In this document: piece after piece, positions 42,184 through 54,100 of the stretch
How the letters are laid out: each line of letters starts with the position of its first letter
Position numbering within the stretch: the stretch's first letter is position 1
Source of the DNA: Branchiostoma floridae
Taxonomy: Eukaryota; Chordata; Leptocardii; Amphioxiformes; Branchiostomatidae
Direction of reading: 5' to 3'
DNA: 64,000 nt
NCBI RefSeq assembly: GCF_000003815.2
Contig: NC_049995.1
Span: 7,771,626 to 7,835,625 of the forward strand
Notes under the pieces: model-generated
Told to the model about the DNA's origin: nothing
What the model saw: only the letters and a program-made list of their open reading frames with translations
The model's database searches: none
Made by a program: the position numbers and the translations under genes

Positions 42184-45100
42184 TTATTTGTCTTCATCAT
42201 GGCTAACGCCCCTGTTGACGTTTGCGGTCATCACGGCGACAGCATCCAGACGACCGAGAAGCTCCAGACCTTCCGTGATCTTTCTCGCGGCTTCAAACTT
42301 ATCCACCTAGTATTGATACAAGGAAAATTTTAGGAAGGTCATTATCACATCCGACAAAAGAAGAGACCAAAAATGTCCCATGTCTAGTTCGGAGCGAACC
42401 TTAATCGTAAACACACCCAAATAAACAAAGTCGAAGAATTCACAGAAATGTCTATAGCTAGTCAACAGACCTACTGATATATCTACTAGTAAGTATAAGA
42501 ATAGGTTTTTATATACCGATGGTCTCTTTCTCGATTCAATATGTTGCACGTTCAGAAAGGCCTATGAATGGAGAGTTTTATGAAATTTCCTCATTGATTA
42601 TGCAAATTAGATTCGGATTTGCATAACTACATCTAATTATTTCAAACATCACAAGTTATCTACATAGAAATCATAACGACTTCCCAGCCCTTTTTGAGTC
42701 ATTCTCTTTCAAATTGTAAAACTAACCTGGCTCCTGAGGTTAGAAAAATCCACCAGGGACCCGCCAGGGACCCGCCAGGGACCCAAACCTACACCACTTA
42801 GTCTCAGTCTTTACCACTCAAAAATCACGAGCATAGCATGTCAAGAACTCCAGATATCAACACAGGAATTTCTACTTCAGTTACGTAACAAGTCGCTAGA
42901 AATTTGATAATTTCACGGTGTTATCGGGACCTACCAATTACACATACCAATTACACATACCAACTATCAAATTCCATCCATCCATTCAGGCCTTCTAGGG
43001 TTATGCTGTTATTCCCCCTCCTACACACTATACCAAAAACATGCATAACCTTTTCACGGAGGTAAATGTAATTTGACAGTGAAGACTCACCTTGGTTCCA
43101 TAGTCGATGAGAAGCGCCATTGTTGGACTTTCCGTCCGTTGGAAGTTGAGGATCTCCGTCACTCCGTAGCCCAGATGATCGGCGAGACCCTTCCAGTCGT
43201 TCCCGAGGACTCGCGGGGGGTCCAGCAGGAGGGCGAGCTGCTGGATGTGGGAGTACTGCAGCTGGGTCTGAGGGCGGGACCTGCGGCTCACTAGGGGAAA
43301 CGTACAGCAGCATACTTAGTACTGAATGAAACACATTAGTTACGCAAATGAGGTCCCTATTTACACTAAGTGAGCTGCTGAATGTGGGAGAACTGCAGCT
43401 AGGACTGAGGGCGGGACCTGCGGCTCACTGAGTGAAAAGTACAGCAATATACTGAACGATACACATAAATTACGCAAATAAGGTCCTTATTTACATATGG
43501 CGAGCTGCTGCATGTGAGAGTACTGCAGCTGGGTCTGAGGATGGGGCCTGCGGTCCTCTACGGGAAAAGTACAGCAATATACTTAGTTTAGCACATCAAT
43601 TACGCAAATAAGGTACTTATTTACATAAAGCGAGCTGCTGGATGTGGGAGCCCGAGGACGGAACCTGTGGCTTACTAGGTGAAAAGTACAGCAGTATACT
43701 AAACGAAACACATTGATTACGCAAAGAATGTCTTTATTTACATAAAGAGAGCTTTTCATGGAGATAACAAGAAAAAATTGTACAGGACGTACCTGCAGTA
43801 CTCATTGCCCGCGCGACCTGGTGCTCTCGTCCGCAACACAGGAACATCAGAGGGTGGCTCTCATTCGGGAACATCTCCCCACTTCCTGCTAACTTCAGCA
43901 CGTGGATTCTCTCTGGTTCTGTGTAGTCCGAATGTGGTGCCTCGAAGGGACAGCAGACTCCACTGGTGTAGGACATGTTCGGGAAATCCCTGCGCCGAAT
44001 GGCCTCAAGGATGTCGTGTAGCATCCCAAGCAGGTCAAAAGGATTGCTTCCTGTTGCTGACGTCACAGTTATCTTCAGAACGTTTTGGTCAGGCGCTGGT
44101 CTCATCGGCTCAATGGTGAACCAGAAACGGTTGGCCACGTTGAAGCACCCCACGTTTCGGAAGACATGGGTGCGCGTGTGCGTTTTCTCCTTCACCTTAC
44201 ACAAGGCGAGGCACCTTGCGACGACTCTGGTGTACACGACGTCGGGGTTGAAGGTCTCAAAGTCGATGTAAAAGATTTGATCATCGTCGCCGTGCCGTTC
44301 CGAAAGGCTGCGATGCAGCTTGGGGTTGTATTCTGGTAGCCGGCTAGGTACAAGATATGTTGTGTGACCAGGGTCACAGTCGGCCTCCTCTCCTAACGGA
44401 CACAGCATGTCGTAAGCAACAAGCAGCTTCAGCAGTACGGAGGGCTCGTCGATGTTGAGTTGGGCAACCGCGCTATGGATGAAGTCGGAGCGAACGATTC
44501 CCTTCTTTTCGAGCAGAGTCAGATGTTCGACATACTTGGGCATCCCAATGTGAGTCGGTTGTGGACAGGTTATCTTGGCCATGGCATCCACAAGAAGCTG
44601 TGGGTCCAACACAACGTAGTTCTTCAAGGTTTCATCATTTCCTTGGTAGATGATGTCACCAGCCTGGTCGAAAGTCGTCAGTACATCGTAGAATTCTTCT
44701 TCGTTTTCCAGGCCAATTTGAGAACACTCTTGTCGTAGGTTATCCAAGGAAATGATGGGTTTTTCTGTACGCTTCATGACTTCTAAGAACTTCAGCCATC
44801 TGATGGGAAGTTGCCTGCGTACGTAGTTGGCTTGCTGAGTCATGGTCCATATGGCGTCGCGTAGACAGATCATGTCCTCATCAACGGGCTTCGAGTTCTC
44901 GACGGGAAACAAGGGCGTGTGGTCGGCATTTAGAACAAGCAGGGAAGAAAAGCAGGTTGATCTGTACAGGTTCTTAGAGAGAAACGTGGCGACATCTTGC
45001 CTTTGGAGTGAAGTCACGCTGTCTCGGTGTGTTCCCACCAGAAACACTGCGCAGTCCTCACTACTGGCGTGAGTCTTCACAGAATGAAGCCAAAACAGTA

Positions 45101-48100
45101 GGCGTTCCAGCGTTCTGTTCTGATTTCGGACAGCTTCAACCAGACTGAACACGAGTAAGTACACTGCCTCGTGGGCGAGGAAGATGTGGTGCATACTGTA
45201 GTACTCCTCGTCACCAGCGAAGTCCATCAACGTCAGGTTCGTTGGGAACGACTGCGCCCCATTTTCTTTCTCTCGCATGGACTCGTCGATCAGTGTGACA
45301 GGAATGCTCAAGTAGTATTGGTAGTACTGGTAGCATTCTATAAGCAATAGTGCCATAGCAGTAAAGACAGCAACGTAAGAAATATTGTCAGCGGGTGTCA
45401 GGTGCCATCCAGCAGCGAGACCGAAACACAGAGAGAGTAGCACGCCTCCAAAGACCTCACCACAGCATTTCAGGTACAGATGTCGGACTGGCACCATCGC
45501 CGACAAAGCACGACCTGTTACCAGACCAAAGCAGGTTCCAAACCCCGCGCAAAAGCCGGAGTATAGCATAAGGACGGTTTCCGGTATACGATTGAAAGTA
45601 CTCAGAGCAATAATGACAATAAAGAGGGACAGATAGGTTTTACCAGAGAACTGTCACTGTGCGAAAGGGTGTGATTTCCGGACAAAGTCGGAGTTGACAT
45701 ATTTTTGGACATGCTAAATATTCGGACTGTGTCCGGGCACGATGTTCAATATTTCCCATATCTGGAAATATCATGAGTCAGGAATTGTCTTGTTATGTAT
45801 CCGGACAAATAAGACTTTCCTGCTTTTCAAGATACGCGCCATTGACGTTTCTTGCCTCCGAATACGTGATATGTTCTACATTCTTTACATATCCAAGGTC
45901 CATATATTTCGATAAGGAATGCCCGGACAAATTAGGAGTTTGCACGAAGCATGATGTGCATTATTTCTGGGCCATTGTCATATGACATTTTCAATTCATT
46001 ATGTCTCAGAATATCATGAGTCATGAAATGTTTCAGCACATGCCCGGACGGATAGAATTTCCCGTTCTTCCGAATACGTGTCAGGGACGTTTCATGTTTT
46101 CGAATTCATACTATTTTCTTTTCTTTCCATTTACGAGACATATCCGCGACAGATATTCCATGGATTAGTTTTAGGACAGATTCGAAGTTAGCATATTCTG
46201 ACCGTTACCGATAAAGGTATTCTATACGTGAATTGTGAATCGGTGATTGTTTTATTGCGCATCTGAACAAATAAGACTGCATTTTTTTGCCGAAATTTTC
46301 GCTCCTTCCGAATTCATATTCCGTTCCATTTACGACAGATGTCCAAAACAGAAACATTCCAGAGATCAGTTTTCGGACAACTTAATGGTTAACAAATTAC
46401 TTTTCTTGTCATACATGAATCTGAGATTGTTTTGTTGGGTATCCTTAAAAAGGTTTCCTATCTTGTCAAATACACGTCATTAACGTTTTTGCTTCTGTAT
46501 ATTATTCTACAACGAGTATGCCCGATGTCAATGTATGTTTACACTTTAATTTTCTGGTAATTGAAGCTTAAGCTTCCATATACATGTGCAAATATACTGA
46601 CATCGACATTTACAATCAAATGACACAGAAAGTAATCTTTGCGATGGTAACAATTATGAGTCAAGTATTATTGTTTCTTTGCATATCCGGACAATATCTT
46701 GAACAAAGTTCAGTCAAAACACTCCACCCCAGCGGTGCAGTTTGGGATAGGTCCATATCCGGACAATATCATGAATAAAGTTCAGTCAAAACACTCCACC
46801 CCAGCGGTGCAGTTTGGGATAGGTCCATATCCGGACAATATCTTGAACAAAGTTCAGTCAAAACACTCCACCCCAGCGGTGCAGTTTGGGAAAGGTCCAT
46901 ATCCGGACAATATCTTGAACAAAGTTCAGTCAAAACACTCCACCCCAGCGGTGCAGTTTGGGATAGGTCCATATCCGGACAATATCTTGAACAAAGTTCA
47001 GTCAAAACACTCCACCCCAGCGGTGCAGTTTGGGATAGGTCCATATCTGGACAATATCTTGAACAAAGTTCAGTCAAAACACTCCACCCCAGCGGTGCAG
47101 TTTGGGATAGGTCCATATCCGGACAATATCTTGAACAAAGTTCAGTCAAAACACTCCACCCCAGCGGTGTAGTTTGGGATAGGTCCATATCGGGACAATA
47201 TCTTGAAAAAGTTCAGTCAAAACACTCCACCCCAGCGGTGTAGTTTGGGATAGGTCCATATCCGGACAATATCATGACAAAAAGTCACTCATGATATTGA
47301 ATACCAGCGTTGCTGTGTGGGAATGGTCCATATCCGGACAATATCACGAGGCAACTTTACTCGTAAAGCGGTTATGCAAGCTGTGCAAAGTGCCGAGCAG
47401 ACCAGTACGTTGGCATGTCAACGGTGCGCCTACTGGGGCAGTCGTTGCAGATAACAGCCTACACCGCGCCACAGCGTTTGCTGCTGTGTACAACTTTGAA
47501 ACTGGTAAGTACATGATGCATTTATTCACAAAAATAATGCACAATACCACGTGTTTCCGTGAAACAGGCATGATGGATGACACTAACTTGCTTGGAACCA
47601 TCTGGAGGAGTCCTTAGGTAACAAGACTATATTAGGAAGTCACATGACTTGACTAGACCAATAGTAGACCAGCTGGTGACAGCAGTTAGGTTTGAAACTA
47701 GATTTGAATCTCAGCCGCTGCCGCTAGCCGCTACCGGACCAAGAAGTGAGTAGTGTAGCTCTCTAGTACATAGATTGTATATACATAGCAGTTACCGTTC
47801 TTAGTTCCGTATATGTCTGTCAGCAATGTCTGTTATCCCTTCCTAGTGTTTTGTGTATTTAATGATTAGTAGTGTGATCTCTTTGTAAAGATTGTTGTAT
47901 GATAGATCACTTCTCTTTCAGCTGGAACCCCGCGTGTCATCCCCGGCTTGTTTACAAATTGCCCGTTCCATAGTTAGTTAAATTCTCATATTATTTTGTG
48001 CTGTATGTGCCGTAACGGCTGCTTCTAAACTTTCCTGTCCTGTTGTTTTGGCTGGCTAAATCTTTAATAGAACCAAGGAGAAACTGTAATCTCCTCACTA

Positions 48101-51100
48101 GTACCAATGTGATTGTGTGCATATAAAATTCCATTCGTTCTCTGGGGGTCCTTATAAAAAAGCGAGAATCTATTGTACAGTAACAGACCGACTTGTTTAA
48201 CTTGTATATTATAATTACACTATGTCAATGCGGCATTTATGTTCACATTCCTGTACTATACATGTATGTAGTTATAGATCTTAGACGAGTCATTGTATTG
48301 ATTGACTTATCACCGTTGCCTTACAATTGTACCATGTACAAATGTCGTGCAATAAAGTTCATTCATTCATTATCATGTGCCATCTGTGTGGCCCGCGCCC
48401 TTTGATGATAGCCGACTCCAGATTCCTGCCTTTGTCCCCGTCTTGTCCTGCTGTGATTTTTATGGCCGTGTTGTTTGAATAATTTTACATGTACCGTTCA
48501 TGGGTTCGGGGCAGTTACTAGCCGTTTTTTTTCCATTCCAGCCGCTGAGCCTCTGTTTCCCAATCGCCTGTCCTGCCATGCCGACGACCGAGGCCTACCT
48601 CCTGGTAACACTTACGACAATCTGTGCCCGTAACCGTTGTATCCTGCCAGAACTGTTTCTACTCTGAAGACGGACGGTGCCTGGACTATGCAATGGAGCG
48701 GACTGTCCTCGAGACGTGCCGTCGATATTGCGGGGTCTTGCCAGAGCATCTTCCGTCGCCAATGATCGTCCACTACCACAAAGACGCAGAAGAGGGCGCC
48801 CCGGACGATGATTCCAGATTCCCAATGATATCAAGCACGTCACCGGAACGTACTGCGCCTGCGCAAACCCTGGTAGTTTGGGGCTTGGTTTGGTCAACGT
48901 TGCATTAAAATCCCGCTTGTTGCACAGTATATGTTAGAGACATGGTTTCGTGTAAAACGTACACGGAGTTTTACGCTTATATACGCACGTACTTTCTTAA
49001 ATGCGGCCCTTTAGTAAACCGGGAGTTTAGCATGTCTATACTTTTCGCGCAGGCGCAGTACGTTCCGGTGACGTGCTATGATATCACAATGGAATGAACT
49101 CTCGCGAGATCTCCACTCGCGTGAGTTTATGACATGTGATATAACTCCCCCTCTATTCACAAGTGAATCATGAGCCGCACGAACAGGACGTTGCCAAGCA
49201 GAGCTCCTGTAGCGCGGTACCAGCCATGTGCAAGCCGGTGACATCTTTTACTTCTGGGAACGTATCTTGCCGGCAGCAAAGGACTGAGTAGTTTCCTTTG
49301 GCGTTAGTGTCACTAACCTAGAAGGTACGCAGTATTGCCTTGCCGCCTTATGGCGTGTTCTGGAATTTTCGTTTGGCGGTCTGTTTCCCGCGCTTTGGCG
49401 GGACAGTGTTCTCAGTGCAGAGACATTTTGCTGTCTGAATTTCGTTTTATTATTCTGTGAATTTGTTTGCTCACCTTTCCTAAGGCGTGCAGCTTGTGTT
49501 TTAGAGCATATTCGAGTTTTCAAATGTTCCTTCTGATACTCGTGTCATTTATGAGTGGAATTTGCATCTGTATGTGGAGCGCACGTGTTCGGGTGCGCAG
49601 GTGAGATTGATTCAACTTAGCGTGGTTAACTTGGCTTCGGATGCATTGTGATTTCCTTGTTTGTTTGTTTTTTCGCATGAGTTAGGTATTCAGACAAGGC
49701 TGTATCACCACCAGGACTGCCGTAATCCTTGTTTTCTCGCGCAAGGAGCCTAATGGAGCAGAACAACACTGAACTAATCACCGAGGGCCTGGAGGAGCAC
49801 CTGACATTCCTCCCCTGACGACAGTAGTGGTTAAACTTATTACTGACACCGCTGTGGGTGAGTTAAGCCATTTTTTGGAAACTTTGGGCAGTCGTCAAAG
49901 TGGTGGTCAGTGTTTTTCTGTGTGTGCCGAAGCGCCATGTTTCGGGTAGAGTTGCCTGATTGGGCTGCTCTCGTTTTAGCAGTGTTGCTTGTCTGTTTTA
50001 CCGTACAATTTTGCCATGGTTTTCTGTGCTAGGCCAGCATTTCTGCAATCTGTGGAGCAGTCAACAGCCCGGAAAGTGGTTGGACCAGGCTCAAAGACTT
50101 CATTACTCGGGCAGTAGTCAACAATTTGCAGCGGTGATTCCAAGTTGACTGTGATATCCTTTCTGAAAGTGTTTGTTTTTGCACTTCAGGTTGTCGGACA
50201 GTCTGTACGCTAGTAAGAGATCTTTTAACCGTCGTGAACTCGTGATGTTTCTGTTTTCTCAGTAATTTTTGCCGCGATGACGTAACATGTGATGTGCCCT
50301 TCTTCCAGTTTACCAGCTCCTGTCATGCTGATCGGCGGGGCGCAGTTCGGGGCGGGTCGCAGGTCTGCACTAAACCGGCGTTCTCTCCACCACAGCCCCT
50401 GTCGGGCTGATCGGCGGGGAGCAGTTCGGCACTAACCCGGCGTTCTTTCCTCCCCAGCTCCTGTCAGGCTGACTAGCGGGGAGCAGTTCGGCACTAACCC
50501 GGCGTTCTCTCCTCCCCAGCTCCTGTCAGGCTGACTAGCGGGGAGCAGTTCGGCACTAACCCGGCGTTCTCTCCTCCCCAGCTCCTGTCAGGCTGATCGG
50601 CGGGGCGCAGTTCGGCACTAACCCGGCGTTCTCTCCTCCCCAGCTCCTGTCAGGCGGACTGGCGGGGCGCAGATCGTTACTAACCCGGCGTTCTTTCCTC
50701 CCCAGCTCCTGTCAGGCTGATCANNNNNNNNNNNNNNNNNNNNNNNNNNNNNNNNNNNNNNNNNNNNNNNNNNNNNNNNNNNNNNNNNNNNNNNNNNNNN
50801 NNNNNNNNNNNNNNNNNNNNNNNNNNNNNNNNNNNNNNNNNNNNNNNNNNNNNNNNNNNNNNNNNNNNNNNNNNNNNNNNNNNNNNNNNNNNNNNNNNNN
50901 NNNNNNNNNNNNNNNNNNNNNNNNNNNNNNNNNAGCAGCACCGTCGGACGGTGTGGTACAGTAATTTGTGTTTATTGTATTTGCTGTTGGACAGCGGCAC
51001 CGTCGGACGGTTTGGTACAGTAATTGTTGCATATTGTATTTGCTGTCGGACAGCGGGCACCGTTGGACGGTGTGGTACAGTACATACATCGTGTATGTTG

Positions 51101-54100
51101 TATTTGCTGTTGGACAGCGGCACCGTCGGACGGTTTGGTACAGTAAATTGTGGCATATTGTATTTGCTGTCGGACAGCGGGCACCGTTGGACGGTGTGGT
51201 ACAGTACATACATCGTGTATGTTGTATTTGCTGTTGGACAGCGGCACCGTCGGACGGTTTGGTACAGTAAATTGTTGCATATTGTATTTGCTGTCGGACA
51301 GCGGGCACCGTTGGACGGTGTGGTACGGTACATACATCGTGTATGTTGTATTTGCTGTTGGACAGCGGCACCGTCGGACGGTTTGGTACAGTAAATTGTT
51401 GCATATTGTATTTGCTGTCGGACAGCGGGCACCGTTGGACGGTGTGGTACAGTACATACATCCTGTATGTTGTATTTGCTGTGGGACAGCGGCACCGTCG
51501 GACGGTTTGGTACAGTAATTGTTGCATATTGTATTTGCTGTCGGACAGCGGGCACCGTTGGACGGTGTGGTACAGTACATACATCGTGTATGTTGTATTT
51601 GCTGTTGGACAGCGGCACCGTCGGACGGTTTGGTACAATAATTGTTGCATATTGTATTTGCTGTCAGACAGCGGGCACCGTTGAACGGTGTGGTACAGTA
51701 CTTTGTTGTATATTGCATTTGCTGTCGGACAGCGTGGCCGCCGGACGGTGTGGTATAGTATATGACTGTATGTTGTATTTCCTGTTGGACAGCGGCACCG
51801 TTGGACGGTGTGGTACAGTACATGGTTGTATATTGTATTCGCTGTCGGACAGCAGCACTGTAGGACGGTGTGGTACAGTACATACATGGTTGTATGTTGT
51901 ATTCGCTGTTGGACAGCGGACTCCGTCGGACGGTGTAGTACAGTACATGGTTGTATGTTGTATTCGCTGTTGGACAGCGGCACCGCCGGACGGTGTGGCA
52001 CGGTACATACATGGTTGTATGTTGTATACGCCGTTGGACAGCGGCACCGTTGGGCGGTGTAGTACAAGTACATGGTTGTATGTTGTATTCGCTGTTGGAC
52101 GGTGTGGTACAGTACTTTGTTGTATCTGGTATTTGTGGTTGGACAGCGGCACCGTTGGAGGGAGTGGTGCAGTATATGACTGTATGTTGTATTTGCTGTT
52201 GGACAGCGGCACCGTCGGACGGTGGGGTGCAGTACATGGTTGTATATTGTACTCGCTGTGGAACAACGGCACCGGTGGACGGTGTGGTGAGATTGTTGGA
52301 CAATCGTGTAGAGAATTCGTTGTTGGACAGCGGGGTGCGTCAGACGGTATAGTGGATTTTCGCTGTAAGACAACGGGCGCCGGTGGACGGTAATCGTAAC
52401 TTTGTTTGATTTGAGTCGGTGTTTCATTTGATATGACGACAGGTTGTTGGACAACCTCAGATTTTGTTTGGTTTGTTGCATGGTTGGTGAACAAATCCAT
52501 GGTAGGTAACAAACCGTACGGTAGTACAGTGAAGACCTACCTTGTTGGACAGGTCAGAAGTAAAGGTCAAAGGAATGGAGGACACAATGGGAACAATGGA
52601 ACTTCGTTTGTCACAATTAGATTGTGACCTTGGACGACATGCAATTTTCGATAAGGTCCGCAGCGTCTGCACGGTAATGTTGGATGGTGATTTTACCGTT
52701 GACTGAACCGGTGTTTGCGTTTCTTGTTATGCAAGTTTGGAATAAAGACAAAGATCTTGACGAGTTTCTCGTGTCACATTCCTTCCTACCATTGGATTTT
52801 CTGTGTTCCTGTTTATTGGCTACCTTTAGCTGGCCTAGTTCTCACTCGTGGACCGTGTTCAGCTCCCTTAAGCTGTTGCCACCCATACTGGCTTCGGCCT
52901 GGTGGTCCGGGAAGCGAGTGGGGCCTGTCCAGACTGAAATACATAGAACTGTGCGTAAAGGTCGACAGTTACAGGTTAGATACGGAGCAAGCATTGTGGT
53001 GATAGCTTTCTCTGCAGCTGGAATATTGTTCTTGTATACGCAGAGAAATCAATGTTTGATTTCCAACACGACGCAGGATGAGTTGAACTACTGTAAACCT
53101 GGGAGAGGTTGGTCTCAGGTAATCTCTAAGGGTTCTCTATCTAATCGGACTGGTCGTCGACCATTCCGCTGAGTTCGGATTGGACAGGTCCCACTCGAGC
53201 CGGACCTTAGGCGCCCAAGGAACTTAGCTGAGAACCAGGGATCAATCTGCATTCCTGAGGAACACCTAAAGACTGATGACTGTGATAGTCTTACACCCAC
53301 CCTGTTGATAACAACAAGCATGCGCAGCAGACCATAGGGGATGCTGCTGTGTTGTCAAGGTGGCTTAATGCATACGTAGAGGGTTTTGTACGGAAAGGCA
53401 CAGAGGTGAGGGAGTAAATATAAGGGATTGGGGTAATGAAGACAATAAGGATTGGGAAAAGGGAATGGAGAAGAATAAGGATTGGGAGAGGATTAAATGA
53501 AGGGAAATGTAGGAACTTAAATTAGGGGAATAATGGCACTCGGGAGAAGCGGGTGCCGAGGTCTTCTCACCCCAGTCCTTAACTCTCCACTGAGGCAACG
53601 TGAGTGGGAATATATTATGATTCCCAATGATATCACAATGGAATGAACTCTCGCGAGATCTCCACTCGCGTGAGTTTATGACATGTGATATAACTCCCCC
53701 TCTATTCACAAGTGAATCATGAGCCGGACGGGAGGGACACAGCCTAGCAAGAGTAGACTAGTCTAGCTACAGTCCACGGTCAGAGGCAATGTAGGTTTCT
53801 AGCGTAGCCGTTTTTCACCAGAGGGATATCTCCGATCTGTGTGGATTATCCAAAGCTCCGAAGTTATATGCAACTACTACCCTACATGCGCTAGATGTTT
53901 GTGTACTGCAGGGACCAGAGTACACGAACAACCAAAGCAAGTAGTCAACTGGTTGTCCCAAAGCCTAAGCGAGAGACCTTCAGAAGATCAATAGCCTACC
54001 GTGGGCCCAATGTCTGGAACAGCCTACCGCCAGACACAAAGAGTGTATGGCTCTTTCTCATGTGGTACAGCAGTCGGAATAAAACCGAGTGTCAGTCATT

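Noticed and set aside
43734-45569. The 611-codon frame as a complete one-exon gene starting at MLYSGF
   Set aside because: The frame extends 27 codons upstream to an acceptor, lacks a P-loop of its own, and its last codons run past a clear donor at 43,792. It is an internal exon.
46699-47188. 157- and 139-codon frames on opposite strands
   Set aside because: Product of a 72-bp tandem repeat whose period is divisible by three.
50680-52512. Very long open frames (up to 586 codons) on both strands
   Set aside because: They follow the period of the minisatellites, run through an N gap, are repetitive at the protein level and open on both strands at once.
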